A stretch of 64,000 nt of DNA. Source: Euborellia annulipes (taxonomy: Eukaryota > Arthropoda > Insecta > Dermaptera > Anisolabididae). This document shows positions 54,015 through 64,000 of this stretch, one piece after another (position 1 is the first letter of the stretch; the number at the start of each line of letters is the position of its first letter). Location: NCBI GenBank assembly GCA_023213315.1, contig JAKCPI010000869.1:1-64000 (forward strand), given 5' to 3'. A model generated the notes under the pieces. That model had not been told where the DNA came from. It did no database searches and worked only from the letters and a program-made list of their open reading frames with translations. A program made the position numbers and the translations under genes.

Positions 54015-54394
54015 AAATAAAAAGCCAAATCAGAGCTAAGAACCAAAGTTTGGTATAAGGAGAAATTAGTAACACAAGCCTTGTTTAATTATTGTTTGAA
54101 AACTTTTAAATTTTTGTAAAAAACAAATTTGCTTTAAATAAGTTAATTATTTTACAAATAATATTTATTTTAATTAATTTTAATTTAATAATTTTTATAA
54201 ATGATTGCCTTTATTAAGTTGCCAACTTCAAAAAACTGCTTATACATCGAATATCTAATTTTATATGTGAAAAAACTCATTTTTTAAACTCGAAAGTTAA
54301 GCGTGTTCTTGTTTACTTAATTGATGATTTTCTATCGGTTGGATAAGTTTGTTAGTTGACTAGAAGTGAAGCAATCGGCCCTTAGCTCAAGTAA

Positions 54395-54892
54395 GGCCCA
54401 TTCTACACGAGCGTTTTTGACGTGTTTCTAACGCCGCGTTTTCAACGCTTCAAAAGCGCCAGTCAAACTGAACTAAAGAGTTTAAATCTTCTTTCTTCGC
54501 CTTAAACTCGCGGTGCGGGGTCGGCAGTTCATGGGTTTTTGCGACCAGGAAGGAAAAGAACAGGCCGACCCGTCGCATGGTCTGACGCCTGTTGAAAATT
54601 TAGAAGGGAAGAGACTGACATGCAAAGAACAGAAGTACTGCCAGTCCCAGCTAGGGCAGCTCGTGGTCGCCATTCACGTACCCACAAGATGTGGGCCCCT
54701 GAGCTAAACTAAGGAGTTTAAATGAGTTTAAATCGGGCGTTTTGAACGCGTTAGCTGGCGTTCGAGTGTTTCTAACGCCAGAGGAGGTTTTAGAAAGGCG
54801 TCAAAAACGCTCGTGTAGGATAGACAAAATATTCAAGGGTTGAAGAAAACACGGCGTTAGAAACGCGTCAAAAACGCTCGTGTAGAATGGCC
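54395..54892. mobile_element. MITE with long GGCCATTCTACACGAGCG ends and an inner insertion
   Basis: Inverted ends of about 40 bp: GGCCCATTCTACACGAGCGT and the complement of GGCCATTCTACACGAGCG at the right. Internal AACGCG/GCGTTT motifs repeat many times. It contains the RTE-tail-sharing repeat at 54488-54706, so the original element was about 280 bp. Flanks are TAA and TTA. Confidence 0.6.
54488..54706 (-). mobile_element. RTE-tail-sharing non-autonomous repeat, copy 2
   Basis: On the minus strand from CTCAGGGGCCCACATCTTGT to GCCGACCCCGCACCGCGAG, GGCGAAGAAAGAAG. Flanked by AACTAAAGAGTTTAAAT (54471-54487) and AACTAAGGAGTTTAAAT (54707-54723), a 17-bp target duplication with one mismatch. The 3' part and GAAGAA-type tail match the RTE LINE at 24841-25471. 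Confidence 0.7.
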
Positions 54893-55274
54893 TTAACTCA
54901 TAGACGTTATCCAGACACTAGGTATGAGACAATTCTCAATTTCTGGTACTCAAACCATTTGGGATTTTGGTGATTTTTCGAGAGAATATATTTACTAAAA
55001 TTTTAATGTAGATTATACATACAAAAAGGCCTAAGCATTTAAACACATTTCGTGTTTGGAATTAATAAAGGAAAGTATGAACGATAAAACTTTTTAAATC
55101 GTCAATACGTATAGGGGAGGATTGTGTCAAGGAGAGGCAGGGGGATAAATCCCCCAGAGAGAACTCTGCTCTCAATAAAAAAAATGTTTCAAAATATTTT
55201 TACATATTTTTCCCGGGCCCTTCAGGCATGAACTAAAAAAAAAAAATATTTTTAATATTTTCAAAATATTATTT

Positions 55275-55955
55275 TTACTTTCTCTTACCTATGTATATAT
55301 GTAATATATATATAGAGAGAAAGTATTGGTTCATGTCAAAAATTCGATGTCGAGATTTTGATGGATCTTCACGTTTTGAGGTCCCCTGAATCCAAAAAAG
55401 TGGTTTTCGCGACATGGTCTGTCTCTCTGTGTGTGTGTGTGGGTGGGTGGGTGTGTGTGTGTTCAATTTTAAGCATGAAGGAATTGAGCTATGAGGCTGA
55501 AATATTATATTTAAGTTAAACATCCCCCGGGACCGGAAAAATAAGCTTTTGAACAAAATCGACCAAAGAGTACTAGCACTTTACTGATGTACTTTTTCAG
55601 TTTTTTTCGATTTTCTCAAAATTTGCTCCAACGATTTTTTTTAAATTCAAAAATCAATTAATTTTTAGATTCTCTTTAAAATGTATATTCTCATTTTGCA
55701 ATTGAAATCTTCTGAAGACCACTTTACTCTTGTATTTCATAGGGAAGATAGGAGAAATGGTTGCCATGGTAACAAAATATAAATATTTTCCCATACTTAT
55801 AAATTTTACATCTGAATTTAAATGTTCCGTACTGTCGGGAACTAAATATATGTCGACACAAAAAATCTGGTGTGACAAGCACAGAACACAACTTTCGATT
55901 ACCGAAGGTAAGAGAAAGTTGTGTGCTATGCGCCAGTCACACCAGATTTTTCATA
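55275..55955 (+). repeat. Interspersed repeat family R1, near-complete copy
   Basis: Aligns with 42541-43197 over its whole length: CTTTCTCTTACC start, TTTTGAGGTCCCCTGAATCC, GT/GGGT microsatellite, GGTTGCCATGGTAAC and the terminal hairpin AAAAAATCTGGTGTGAC...GTCACACCAGATTTTTC. The terminal hairpin core is in opposite orientation to that in the 42541 copy. Confidence 0.65.
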
Positions 55956-56564
55956 AAATATTCACTTTTTTGCGAGTAGGGTTAATATGCAGCCCCGGTG
56001 CGCGATAAAGCCGTCGGCAGCGCTGGCTGTGTTTAATATTAATCATCCGTGAGTTATCTGTGGATTCCAATCCAATCGCTAATATTCATAGATAATTTTC
56101 ATTTAATGTCTAGAAGAAAATAGCGAAACGTTAAAAATAAAATTTTTGTTTATTCTCGATTGCTCGATTAATTCTTTAATCTCAATTACTAATTTGTATT
56201 GAATCCATGATCAAAATGATAGATCAATGTACCCAATCACTTCTTCGATAGGTGTTTTTTTTTTCGAAAATGGATCCAAAGTCAGCTTTGCACTCCACGA
56301 TCGTCATCTTAAGACGTCATCAACGAACGATTGAGTAATGAATAACAATGAACGCAAAAGTGAAATTAGATGCTTGGGATATCAAAGTTCATTAAATATT
56401 ATTTTGCAAAATTTCTTTCAGATATCAAATTTTTTAAAAATATTTGATGATTTCATTTATTTTTAATTGAAAAATTAAGAATTTATAGAGAGTGGGTTTA
56501 AATATATATTCAACTTTGTGAAGGAAATTTCTTAGATTATCAAAAAAAAAAATCTTTTAAATAA

Positions 56565-57260
56565 AAAATCTGGTGTGACTGGTCTCACCTTCGGTAATCA
56601 AAGTTATGTCACACCAGATTTTTTGTGATGAGATATATTTAGTTTCCACCGATATATTAAAATTCAAGATGTAAAATTTATTAACAGGGGGCCCTCGGGG
56701 CTTGGTGTAGGGGTTAGCGTGCTAACCTCTTATACCAAAAGTCGAGGGTTCGAACCCCAGGCAGTCCGATGATTTTATTTAAGCCATTTGGATACCAAAT
56801 AGGAAAATATTTATATTTTGTTACCATGGCAACCTTTTCATTGATCTTTCCTATGAAGTACAAGAGTAAAGTGTGCTTCAAACAATTTTGAGAGCAAAAT
56901 GAGAATATACATTTGAAAGAGCATCTAAAAATAATTGATTTTTGAATTTTAATCAAAATCGTTAAAACGAATTTTGATAAAATAGAAAAAAATTAAAAAA
57001 GTACATCAGTAAAGTACTAGTACTTTTTGGCCGATTTTGTTCAAAAGCTTTGTGTCAGGTCCCATGGGGTGCCTAACTTAAATATAAAATTTCAACCTCT
57101 AGCTCTTTTCGTTCTTGAGATATTTTGAACACAGACAGACCATGTCGCGAAAACTACTTTTTTGAATTCAGTGTACCTCCATTAAATCGACATCGAATTT
57201 TTGATATGAATCCAATACTTTCACACTACATATATTAACATATATACAATTAAGAGGAAG
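56565..57260 (-). repeat. Interspersed repeat family R1, minus copy with a SINE piece
   Basis: Antisense R1 beginning with a short CTGGTGTG hairpin (56565-56633) and ending TTTCACACTACATATA near 57230. A truncated S1 SINE head and middle (56692-56806: GCCCTCGGGGCTTGGTGTAG, GGGTTCGAACCCCAGGCAGT) interrupts it. Confidence 0.55.
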
Positions 57261-57639
57261 TGAAAGATTCTACAAATGTATAATTTTAGCTGGAGCATAT
57301 AAATCTATCTATTTTCAGAAATAAATCACTTGTTAGTTATTTGAATATTAAATTTACATGTAAAAATAATTAACATTTAATAGAGAGTATTTATAGTCAA
57401 GATGAATGCGATAAAACTCCCTTTGGGTCGGTCATTAATACAATAGAAATATCAGTTAATGTGATTTTTCATTTGTATACAAACATATAGATAACATTTA
57501 TTCATTTATTTCCATGTTTCACTTATATAAGCAAATGCGATTGAAGTATGATTTCATTTAAAGCAAAAATAAAAACTATTCTATTTCTCACCTAAAAAGA
57601 GTTTCGATAAAAATTTAGGATATTAGATATATTATAAAT

Positions 57640-57780
57640 AAAATTTTAGCAAAACACACAACTTTCTTTTACCTTCGGTAATGCCGAAAGTTGTATGCTT
57701 GTGCACTCACATCAGATTTTTCATGTCGACATATTTTATTCTCTCCTATCTTTCATATCAAGTGCAAGAGTAATTTATTA
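57640..57780. repeat. R1 end hairpin fragment
   Basis: CACAACTTTCTTTTACCTTC, GGTAATGCCGAAAGTTGT and CACATCAGATTTTTCATGTC mark the terminal hairpin of family R1, detached from the rest. Confidence 0.45.
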
Positions 57781-57956
57781 ATTTATTATAATATTTATTA
57801 TAATTTATTATATAATTTATTATAATATTATATTACAACAGTTATCGTCAAAGTCTTAAATGGCCTAAGTTGTCGAAAAGACTGTGTAAAATGTTTAATA
57901 GAAAGAGGATGCAGCCAAATAATTGAGCCTCTATTTAGTAATAAACACTCTTTATT

Positions 57957-57995
57957 GTGACGTTTCGGCTGGGATCAACCCTGCCATCTTCAGAC
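57957..57995 (-). ncRNA. Hammerhead motif, left arm of palindrome A
   Basis: Minus strand CTGAAGA (57993-57987), stem II GGCAGGG...CCCAGCC, GAAACGTC (57966-57959). GT before the core pairs with AC after the cleavage site (short stem I). Confidence 0.6.
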
Positions 57996-58256
57996 TTCAA
58001 AGAGCATATTTAAATTATATATATATATAGTTGTCATTAGTTAATAATACAAATTATTTGCATTTTTTGTTCAATGAATGTAATATTTCTTAAAATACCA
58101 ACAAGCCATATGAAGGTCAAGCTTATAATATTATAAGATTATATATCGCTTGTTGGTATTTTAAGAAATATTACATTCATTGGACAAAAAATGCAAACAA
58201 CTTGTATTATTAACTAATGACAACTTTATATATAAAATTTAAATATGCTCTTTGAA

Positions 58257-58295
58257 GGCTGAAGATGGCAGGGTTGATCCCAGCCGAAACGTCCC
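58257..58295 (+). ncRNA. Hammerhead motif, right arm of palindrome A
   Basis: CTGAAGA (58259-58265), same stem II, GAAACGTC (58286-58293). Here GG before the core pairs with CC (58294-58295): a compensatory difference from the left arm, where the pair is GT with AC. Confidence 0.6.
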
Positions 58296-58517
58296 AATAA
58301 AGAGTGTTTATTACTAAATAGAGGCTCAATTATTTGGCTGCATCCTCTTTCCTATTAAACATATCATCTACAGCCACGTTCTATTATTCAATAATTTTAA
58401 AATGTTTATAAAGAGAAGGGGGATGGGGGCAAATCATCAAAAATGAGTTCCGGCCCCTCCCTGAAAAATAATTATATTTACTCCCTTGCGATCCTTACTA
58501 CTTTTAGGGGTCTCGGG

Positions 58518-58612
58518 TTCGCATTCAATTGAATTGGCTACCCATCCAGTTTAAATAAATAGGACGGGGTCTAAATGACCTCAGATGACGAAAAAGAGTT
58601 GTTGCGAGGCCC
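58518..58612 (+). repeat. tRNA-derived SINE fragment (family S2)
   Basis: GGGTCTCGGGTTCGCATTCA, AATTGAATTGGCTACC, AGGACGGGGTCTAAATGACC and GACGAAAAAGAG: B box plus the S2 middle and 3' end in plus orientation. Confidence 0.5.
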
Positions 58613-58949
58613 CTAAAAAGCGTGGGGCCCATAGGGGCCTAATGGGTAATCAGGCACTGGTCGTATTAATTTTAAAGGTGTGTTTTTTTTATTTTAATTT
58701 AATAAATTTTTAAATGAAGTAATCGACTATCTACATCTATAACTATTAATTACTCGATGAATTTCGTATGTTTACTACTCCAAACGGGTTTTTCTTTAAA
58801 GAATTTTTGGCAATTTAGACGAGCTCTTTTAGAGCCATGTCAATAGAGTTTGAGTTTGATAAATTTTGAAGCGCCGAATTAGAAAATTAAATATAAAATT
58901 TCAAAAACATATAACCAAGTATTTATTAATTTAAATAAGCGAAAAATGT

Positions 58950-59030
58950 AGGTACCGCCGGGAGTTGCACCACGGATCTTGTCGATTTACGCTCAACATG
59001 CCCTACTGTTGGACCACAGTACGCACTCGC
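58950..59030 (-). repeat. tRNA-like sequence (family S4)
   Basis: Minus strand GCGTACTGTGGTCCAACAGT, GGGCATG and GGTGCAACTCCCGGCGG; same layout as 39424-39500. Flanked by inverted TTTAAATAAGCG and CGCTTATTTAAA, which suggests it sits at the centre of a small palindrome. Confidence 0.4.
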
Positions 59031-59039
59031 TTATTTAAA

Positions 59040-61030
59040 TTATGATAGATCGCTGATTTCAGTTTATTCTTTATAAAATTTCAACCTGGCACTAAATTTA
59101 AAATATATTTTCCAGAAATTTGTTTTGCGGACCATTTGGCGCCCCATTGTGAGTAGCGCCCCTCCCTCGCTACGCCACCGCCTTCATGCATCTAGTACAT
59201 ATTATAGTTCTTGAGACATTTTCTTCACACAGAGAATTTAATTATATTTTCAAAAATGAAGAATTCTCCCAATTAAATAAATCTTTGTTTGCAAATTTTG
59301 CCGGTACTGGGCTTGATAATTAGTTAAAACAAAAAATTCACGCTAAATTAAATTTCTAACTGGCGTTGTGCGGAGTGGTGGGGTTATTTTCCATATTTAA
59401 TTTCCCCACCTCTAGTCATAAAATTTTTCATGCCTCTCCAATTTTCAGTAAGTATTTACGTCAATTTTAATTATTATAGATGTAGATAGTTGATTACTTC
59501 ATTTAAAAATTTATTAAATTTATAAAAAACACACTTTTAAAATTAAAATATAGGCGACATGATATTTTTGTTTGGACGGTAATTTTCTCTAATACTTTTA
59601 ATAATTTCAATCGATATTCATTAAGCGGCGATTAAATTAAATATGAAATATATCCCTTTTACTCATAACTATATAATCGTTCTAATCTATTGAATTTTTT
59701 AATTGAAACGTTTAATGAATTTTAAAAGATATTTTGATAAATATCTCAATTTATTTATTTATTTTTTTTTCATCTTATTTAATCCAAAATTAATTTCATT
59801 ATCGCATGACTAAAATTAAATTTTATACGCTATATTTTGCTTGAAATTTTTGTAATGTTCAAGTTAATTTATTTTTTTTTTTCTCTATGATAAGAATCGA
59901 GCTATCTTTTTGCAACCTTGCCCTTGATTAAAGGTATAGGAATTTTTTTCGTTTTGTTTAACAATATAGTTCAGGTTATTTTTTTTTTATATAGGCCTCT
60001 ATAAGTTTCAATAGCAACAGAATTCATATTTGATGTTTTCTGATAATCATCTCACTATCCCTAAATGAGTATTTTATGATTTCTTATGGGGGACTAGCTT
60101 CTTTTATTGGAAAATAAATTATTTTAGAGAATTTTCATTTCATTAACTTTTTTTTTTTTTTTTTTTTATTTGAGCCCCCATATAAATTAACCTTGGCTAC
60201 GGCCCTGCCAAAGTCAAATTTATTGGTTTTCAATTTCTGAGTCTTGAAATTGTAATTTATCTTTTTTTACTTTCTCTTACCTCTATATATATGTTAATAT
60301 TTATAGAGAGAAGGTATTTTTTTTATATTTTGTATGTCAATAAGATAAATTTTCAATATATTTATCGCTAAACAAGCTAGCACATTTATTATTCTAATCA
60401 GAAAATTTAGAACGAAAATAATTTAAATTCTCCGAAAAAATTAGTAATAAGCTACAATTAATAATTCTTATAAAGTAAAAAATGTATTAGTAACCAAAGT
60501 CATTTTTTATTGCCTATTTACAATAATTTATTTTATCATAGACACAAACTCATATCGTAAGACTTCGACAAAAAAAAAATAAAGTGTGATAGAAAAACAA
60601 TTTGAATTCTTTTAAAAATATAAATAAATAAAGCAAAGGAGACAAAATTTAAAATACTTCCCCAATCAATAAGCTCAATAGATGTTGTCGAGTTCGTTAT
60701 TTGCCTGCTGTGTATCAAATAATATTTTGAGAAATAAATAATCGTGAACTATTCAAAAAAATTAATACGAGTCGAATTTTAGAATAGGCAACTAAAAATA
60801 AATGCCTGTTGAGCGGGTTGCCTTTTAATTGATTAGACTACTTATAATTATGTAATTTAGTGTAGGAGTTCTACGAAATGTATTTTTAAAATAAAAGTCG
60901 ATGGATTTTTAGATAAAGGTTTAAGTCCCCCAAGGGTGCTGAGGCTTTAGAACATGTTGACTAGGGGGTGGAGAGAATCCCCCCTTTCGCCCTCCCATCC
61001 CTTGGCTCTTATAAAAAGATAATTGATGTA
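59040..61030. other. Repeat-poor AT-rich interval
   Basis: No gene. Fragments: a CTTTCTCTTACCTCTATA piece of R1 at 60270-60320, and on the minus strand GGCAGGGCCGTAGCCAAGGT at 60209-60190, a single hAT-type end. Segment 59455-59580 resembles the reverse complement of 58665-58760 (ATTAATTTTAAAGGTGTGTT), an inverted repeat with a ~700-bp spacer. Confidence 0.35.
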
Positions 61031-61055
61031 AGGATCCTTGAAATAAACTATTAAA

Positions 61056-61187
61056 AGTTCTTCTTCATCGTCCAATCGTTTTCCCAACTTTTACTAGCGG
61101 CACTGCCCAACGAAGGCTTCGCCTCTCTTGACCTGCCTTCAAGAGCTCGGCTGCGGCGAATCTTCAACTTCTCTTTCCATTCCTTGT
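61056..61187 (-). pseudogene. Coding-like tail, unknown protein
   Basis: On the minus strand an open frame reads KEWKEKLKIRRSRALEGRSR, then EAKPSLGSAASKSWENDWTM, KKNF and TAA. Its composition (Arg, Ser, Trp, Gly) differs from chance AT-rich ORFs, and the DNA is locally GC-richer. The frame stays open for about 40 more codons upstream. It could be the last exon of a gene outside my recognition or a transposon remnant. No splice acceptor is certain. Confidence 0.25.
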
Positions 61188-61699
61188 ATATTTTGGTACC
61201 GAAATTCAAATAACTTGTTGAGTTATTAATCGTTAAAATAAGGGATTGTAGATGGCTACAGTCAGAGGCTGGTTAAATTTGCGTGTGCGAAAGCACATTA
61301 ATAATCACGGTAGAAATTTCAAATAAAAATGTAGTGTAGAAAATATTCTTGTTCTGATTCAGACATCAATGTTGCCGACATCGAGGAGAAGTTCTATGTA
61401 CTACTCAGTGTTCGATGATGATCGAATGCTTAGGACCACCGTTAATTAACATGTTTTTTAATTTATAAAAACCAACATTTGATTGACTTAGAAAGAGCGG
61501 TAAATTGGAGACCGTTCTGGGCGGCAAAAGTTCTAGGTTCACCAATGATCCGGCCGAATATATTCTTATTTCTTATATTTTTATTCAACACCCTAAGAGA
61601 GTAGTATTCAATGAAGAGTAGAAAATTGGCAGTGGTGATGATTAAATAAAGAAACTCTGTGAGTAGGGCAGCCAGCGGAAATAAAAATCTTTATATTAT

Positions 61700-61744
61700 T
61701 TCGTCAACGTTTCGGGAACGCATCGCTCCCATCTTCAGGACGAA
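61700..61744 (-). ncRNA. Hammerhead motif, left arm of palindrome B
   Basis: Minus strand TTCGTC directly before CTGAAGA (61738-61732), stem II GGGA...TCCC, GAAACGTT (61713-61706), then GACGAA: a perfect 6-bp stem I. The base before the cleavage site is T, which the hammerhead rule (not G) allows. Confidence 0.65.
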
Positions 61745-62016
61745 TTAATTGTTGAATAACAGATGAACAGTTTTATATCGTATACCCAACGAAAAAAATA
61801 ATATATATTGTGCATAATAATTTAATAAAATAGAGAGTTGTATATATATATCTGATTGTTTAGCTTCAGGCTGTTTACACACCTCAACAGCCTGAAGCTA
61901 CACAATCAGCAATATATATACAACTGTCTATTTTATTTAATTATTATGCACAATATATGTTATTTTTTTCGTTGGATATACGATATAAAATTGTTCATCT
62001 GTTATTCAACAATTAA

Positions 62017-62061
62017 TTCGTCCTGAAGATGGGAGCAATGCGTTCCCGAAATGTTGACGAA
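62017..62061 (+). ncRNA. Hammerhead motif, right arm of palindrome B
   Basis: TTCGTC, CTGAAGA (62023-62029), GGGA...TCCC, GAAATGTT (62048-62055), GACGAA. Same 6-bp stem I; C to T in ACGT changes the stem III palindrome to a G-T pair. Confidence 0.6.
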
Positions 62062-62149
62062 ATAATATAAAGATTTTTATTTCCGCTGGCTGCCCTACTC
62101 ACAGAGTTCCTATATTTAGAGAGTAGTATTCTAAGTTGATGAAGACTAA

Positions 62150-62536
62150 GGCTGGTTTCACACGGAGCTGATTCGAGGCAACTAGTTGCCTGTAAATTGA
62201 CTGCCGTTTGAAGACTCATGTCTGCTCTCCCCGCCATAGTCAGATCGACAAATCGCTCTATATCAAAATATTTTTCATCGATTTTCTATTGAATCCGCTA
62301 GGCAACTAGTCGACTGATGTGAAAGGCCAAATTGCTCGTAGTGTATTTTTAGTTGAATTGAGTTGATTCAACAAGTGGGGATTAGAACGTGAGCGGCACA
62401 TGTGCCTGGCGAGAATCCGCCAGGCGGAAAAGTTGACTGCATGTGAAAGGGGTCGGGCGGATTCCAATCATTTTCTACAGACGTTGCATTTACCCGGACA
62501 ACTAGTGGAATCAACTAGCCCCGTGTGAAACCAACC
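62150..62536. mobile_element. MITE with GGYTGGTTTCACACGG ends and TAA duplication
   Basis: Begins GGCTGGTTTCACACGG and ends CCGTGTGAAACCAACC, with inner AACTAGTTGCC motifs in inverted order. Flanked by TAA on both sides (62147-62149, 62537-62539). The 3-bp TAA duplication fits PIF/Harbinger-like elements. The ORF 62013-62237 across its edge is not a gene. Confidence 0.6.
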
Positions 62537-62715
62537 TAAAAGTGACAGTTGAAACGTCTTTCATAAATTATGAGATTAATAAAAATACAATTTCGAAATA
62601 GATATAAAGTGTTTATTTCTTGAGTGTGGAAGTGGCTGTGATTAATATCTTAAAAGAATGGCAGGAGGTAGCAGCCAGGAAGGAGCGTCTCCAAAACAAT
62701 GAAACTGCCAGATAT

Positions 62716-62758
62716 TCGCGACGTTTCGGTCCAAATTTATTTGACCATCATCAGGCAA
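62716..62758 (-). ncRNA. Hammerhead motif, solitary
   Basis: Minus strand TTGC, CTGATGA (62754-62748), stem II GGTC...GACC with loop AAATAAATTTG, GAAACGTC (62727-62720), GCGA. TTGC pairs with GCGA (one G-T). Not in a visible palindrome. Confidence 0.6.
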
Positions 62759-62896
62759 TCAGGAGTTGTCATATGTAAATTTGTATAAATATATTTAATT
62801 ATATGTTGCTTCGGACTTGTTAATGACTTTAAAATTTTGCTCATCTGCAATCGAAGGCTTAGATATGTGAGGAAGTAAAGTGTTTATACTAATAAA

Positions 62897-63045
62897 CATG
62901 GGCGTAACTAGGGGTGCCCGGGAAAGGCGGAGATCCTGGGTTCGATTCCTATGGGCTATGAGATGTTTGGCCTGACCAATAAAAAACAGTCACAGTCTTC
63001 TAGTCCGAATCGAGGTATTTTGAATACTATTATCTTATTCAAATA
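62897..63045 (+). repeat. Single hAT-type end followed by SINE S3 fragment
   Basis: CATGGGCGTAACTAGGGG matches the end of the MITE at 33055. At once follows GGCGGAGATCCTGGGTTCGA and ATGTTTGGCCTGACCAATAA of family S3, then GAATCGAGGTATTTTGAATA, which recurs inverted at 38591-38612. Confidence 0.4.
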
Positions 63046-64000
63046 TATAGATCTCCAAAAATATTTAGATATATCCTTGTGTTTTTAATTAATTTACCTG
63101 ATCATAATATTTCAACTATAACGAACGGTTATCAATTTAAATTCAATCTAATAAAGACCTCTAGCTCATACTAAAAAATTGGATTTTTTAAATTTTCTTT
63201 TATAATGAACCACGCTTCATCGTTAGCAAGGAAATAACTGTTGCAAATATCAAAGTCCACATCGAGATGTTATAAACTTAGATCAAGTTAATTGAGAAGG
63301 TGGTTGGTATACAGCAACAACAAAAAAACCAGATTTTCTCCAAGGTCGCCCTTACATGAGCGGACTAATCGGCCAGTCATCTTTTCTCCTAAAGAATATT
63401 ATTATAAAGTATTACTTCGGAGCGTAATTACTTACAAAAATTAAATAATTAAACAAAAAAACAAAAAAAAATCAATTATCCATCATTTGTAAGCCTTGAA
63501 GATTTTGAGAAAATCTCTTTAAAAATAATTAGTTAATATTTTAAATATTATTATTTTTGAGGCTAATACTTGTCAGTAATTGAGTGGCAATTGCATAACA
63601 AAAGCAAAAACAATTATCTTATTTCGAATGGAATCAATGATCTATTTAGATACATTATAAAATTATAGAAAAAAAAAAAAAAAACAATTTCCTGTTCAAC
63701 TCGGAAGTTAATCGAGTAAATTTTATATAGTGTATAACAGATAAAGGTCATTTGTTTAGACAAATATTTGCAGAATGAAATAATTCACTTTTAATACGAA
63801 TAAAATTTACTGTACAAGGAAAATAAAAACAAGTTATGAAGAGAGAGAGAGGAAAAGACGAATCAATTGTGATTCTATTAATATTTAATATTGAATTTTT
63901 CCCTTGAGCCAAGTGTTAAATGATCAAGTGGTCCGGAGATATGGTGCACCCGAAATAAGCTAGAGATCGCCGATCCGAGGCTAGAACTTCCAGGGAAATA
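63046..64000. other. AT-rich sequence without a recognised gene
   Basis: No coding pattern or repeat family was recognised. A short GA-rich run lies near 63838-63860 and an A-run near 63668-63684. The last ~60 bp are less AT-rich but end with the window. Confidence 0.35.

Larger units (their letters stand above)
57892..58361. repeat. Palindromic hammerhead mini-element A
   Basis: Arms 57892-58106 and 58148-58361 (about 215 bp each) are near-perfect inverted copies around a 41-bp spacer. Each arm carries a hammerhead motif pointing away from the centre. Arm sequence includes AATAATTGAGCCTCTATTTA and ACATTCATTGGAC. No ORF. It resembles the inverted terminal arrangement of Penelope-like elements without their coding part. 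Confidence 0.7.
61653..62108. repeat. Palindromic hammerhead mini-element B
   Basis: Arms 61653-61875 and 61886-62108 (about 223 bp each), near-perfect inverted copies around a 10-bp spacer. Ends read AACTCTGTGAGTAGGGCAGC and its complement. Each arm has an outward-pointing hammerhead motif. No ORF beyond antisense chance frames. Confidence 0.7.

Overview
The window is nuclear DNA of a eukaryote, most likely an arthropod. It is strongly AT-rich, its genes are split by GT-AG introns, and most of it is repeats: a Penelope-like element (PLE), an RTE-type LINE, tRNA-derived SINEs, hAT-type and other MITEs, and many inverted repeats. There are no operons, ribosome-binding sites or CRISPR arrays. 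I cannot name the species.

Layout. (1) 0.5-18.2 kb: two convergent chains of exon-like blocks, plus strand from 509 to 10740 and minus strand from 18234 to 11677. They contain eight copies of one ~245-nt exon, five sense and three antisense, with splice sites kept, and look like non-coding RNA. A 5'-truncated PLE (4835-6670) sits in the plus chain. A GC-rich LTR-like island with a TATA box lies where the chains meet. (2) 19.46-20.95 kb, minus: a ZNF511-type three-finger C2H2 protein in three coding exons. (3) 23.75-28.19 kb, minus: ribokinase (RBKS) in seven exons, assembling to 311 residues, with an RTE LINE and a SINE in its last intron. (4) 28.5-30.6 kb: a ~770-bp foldback element, a MITE, one orphan coding-like exon and a short near-perfect hairpin. 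(5) 31.45-49.48 kb, minus: a CD36/scavenger-receptor-B family gene in ten coding exons, 590 residues, with an 11-kb first intron full of nested repeats; a possible 5' non-coding exon lies near 53.35 kb. (6) 50-64 kb: repeats with no convincing gene.

The three genes share a strand but have unrelated jobs (putative zinc-finger protein, ribose phosphorylation, membrane lipid/ligand receptor); nothing suggests they work together.

The most notable signal is a window-wide set of hammerhead-ribozyme-like motifs: CTGANGA, a short stem II hairpin, then GAAACGTC, whose palindromic ACGT suits a dimeric ribozyme. One is in the 3' part of the PLE. Others sit in outward-facing pairs inside near-perfect palindromes of ~460 bp. 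Several keep a paired stem I, and two sister copies show a compensatory change there. A second notable point is a short non-autonomous repeat that shares its 3' end with the RTE LINE in the window.
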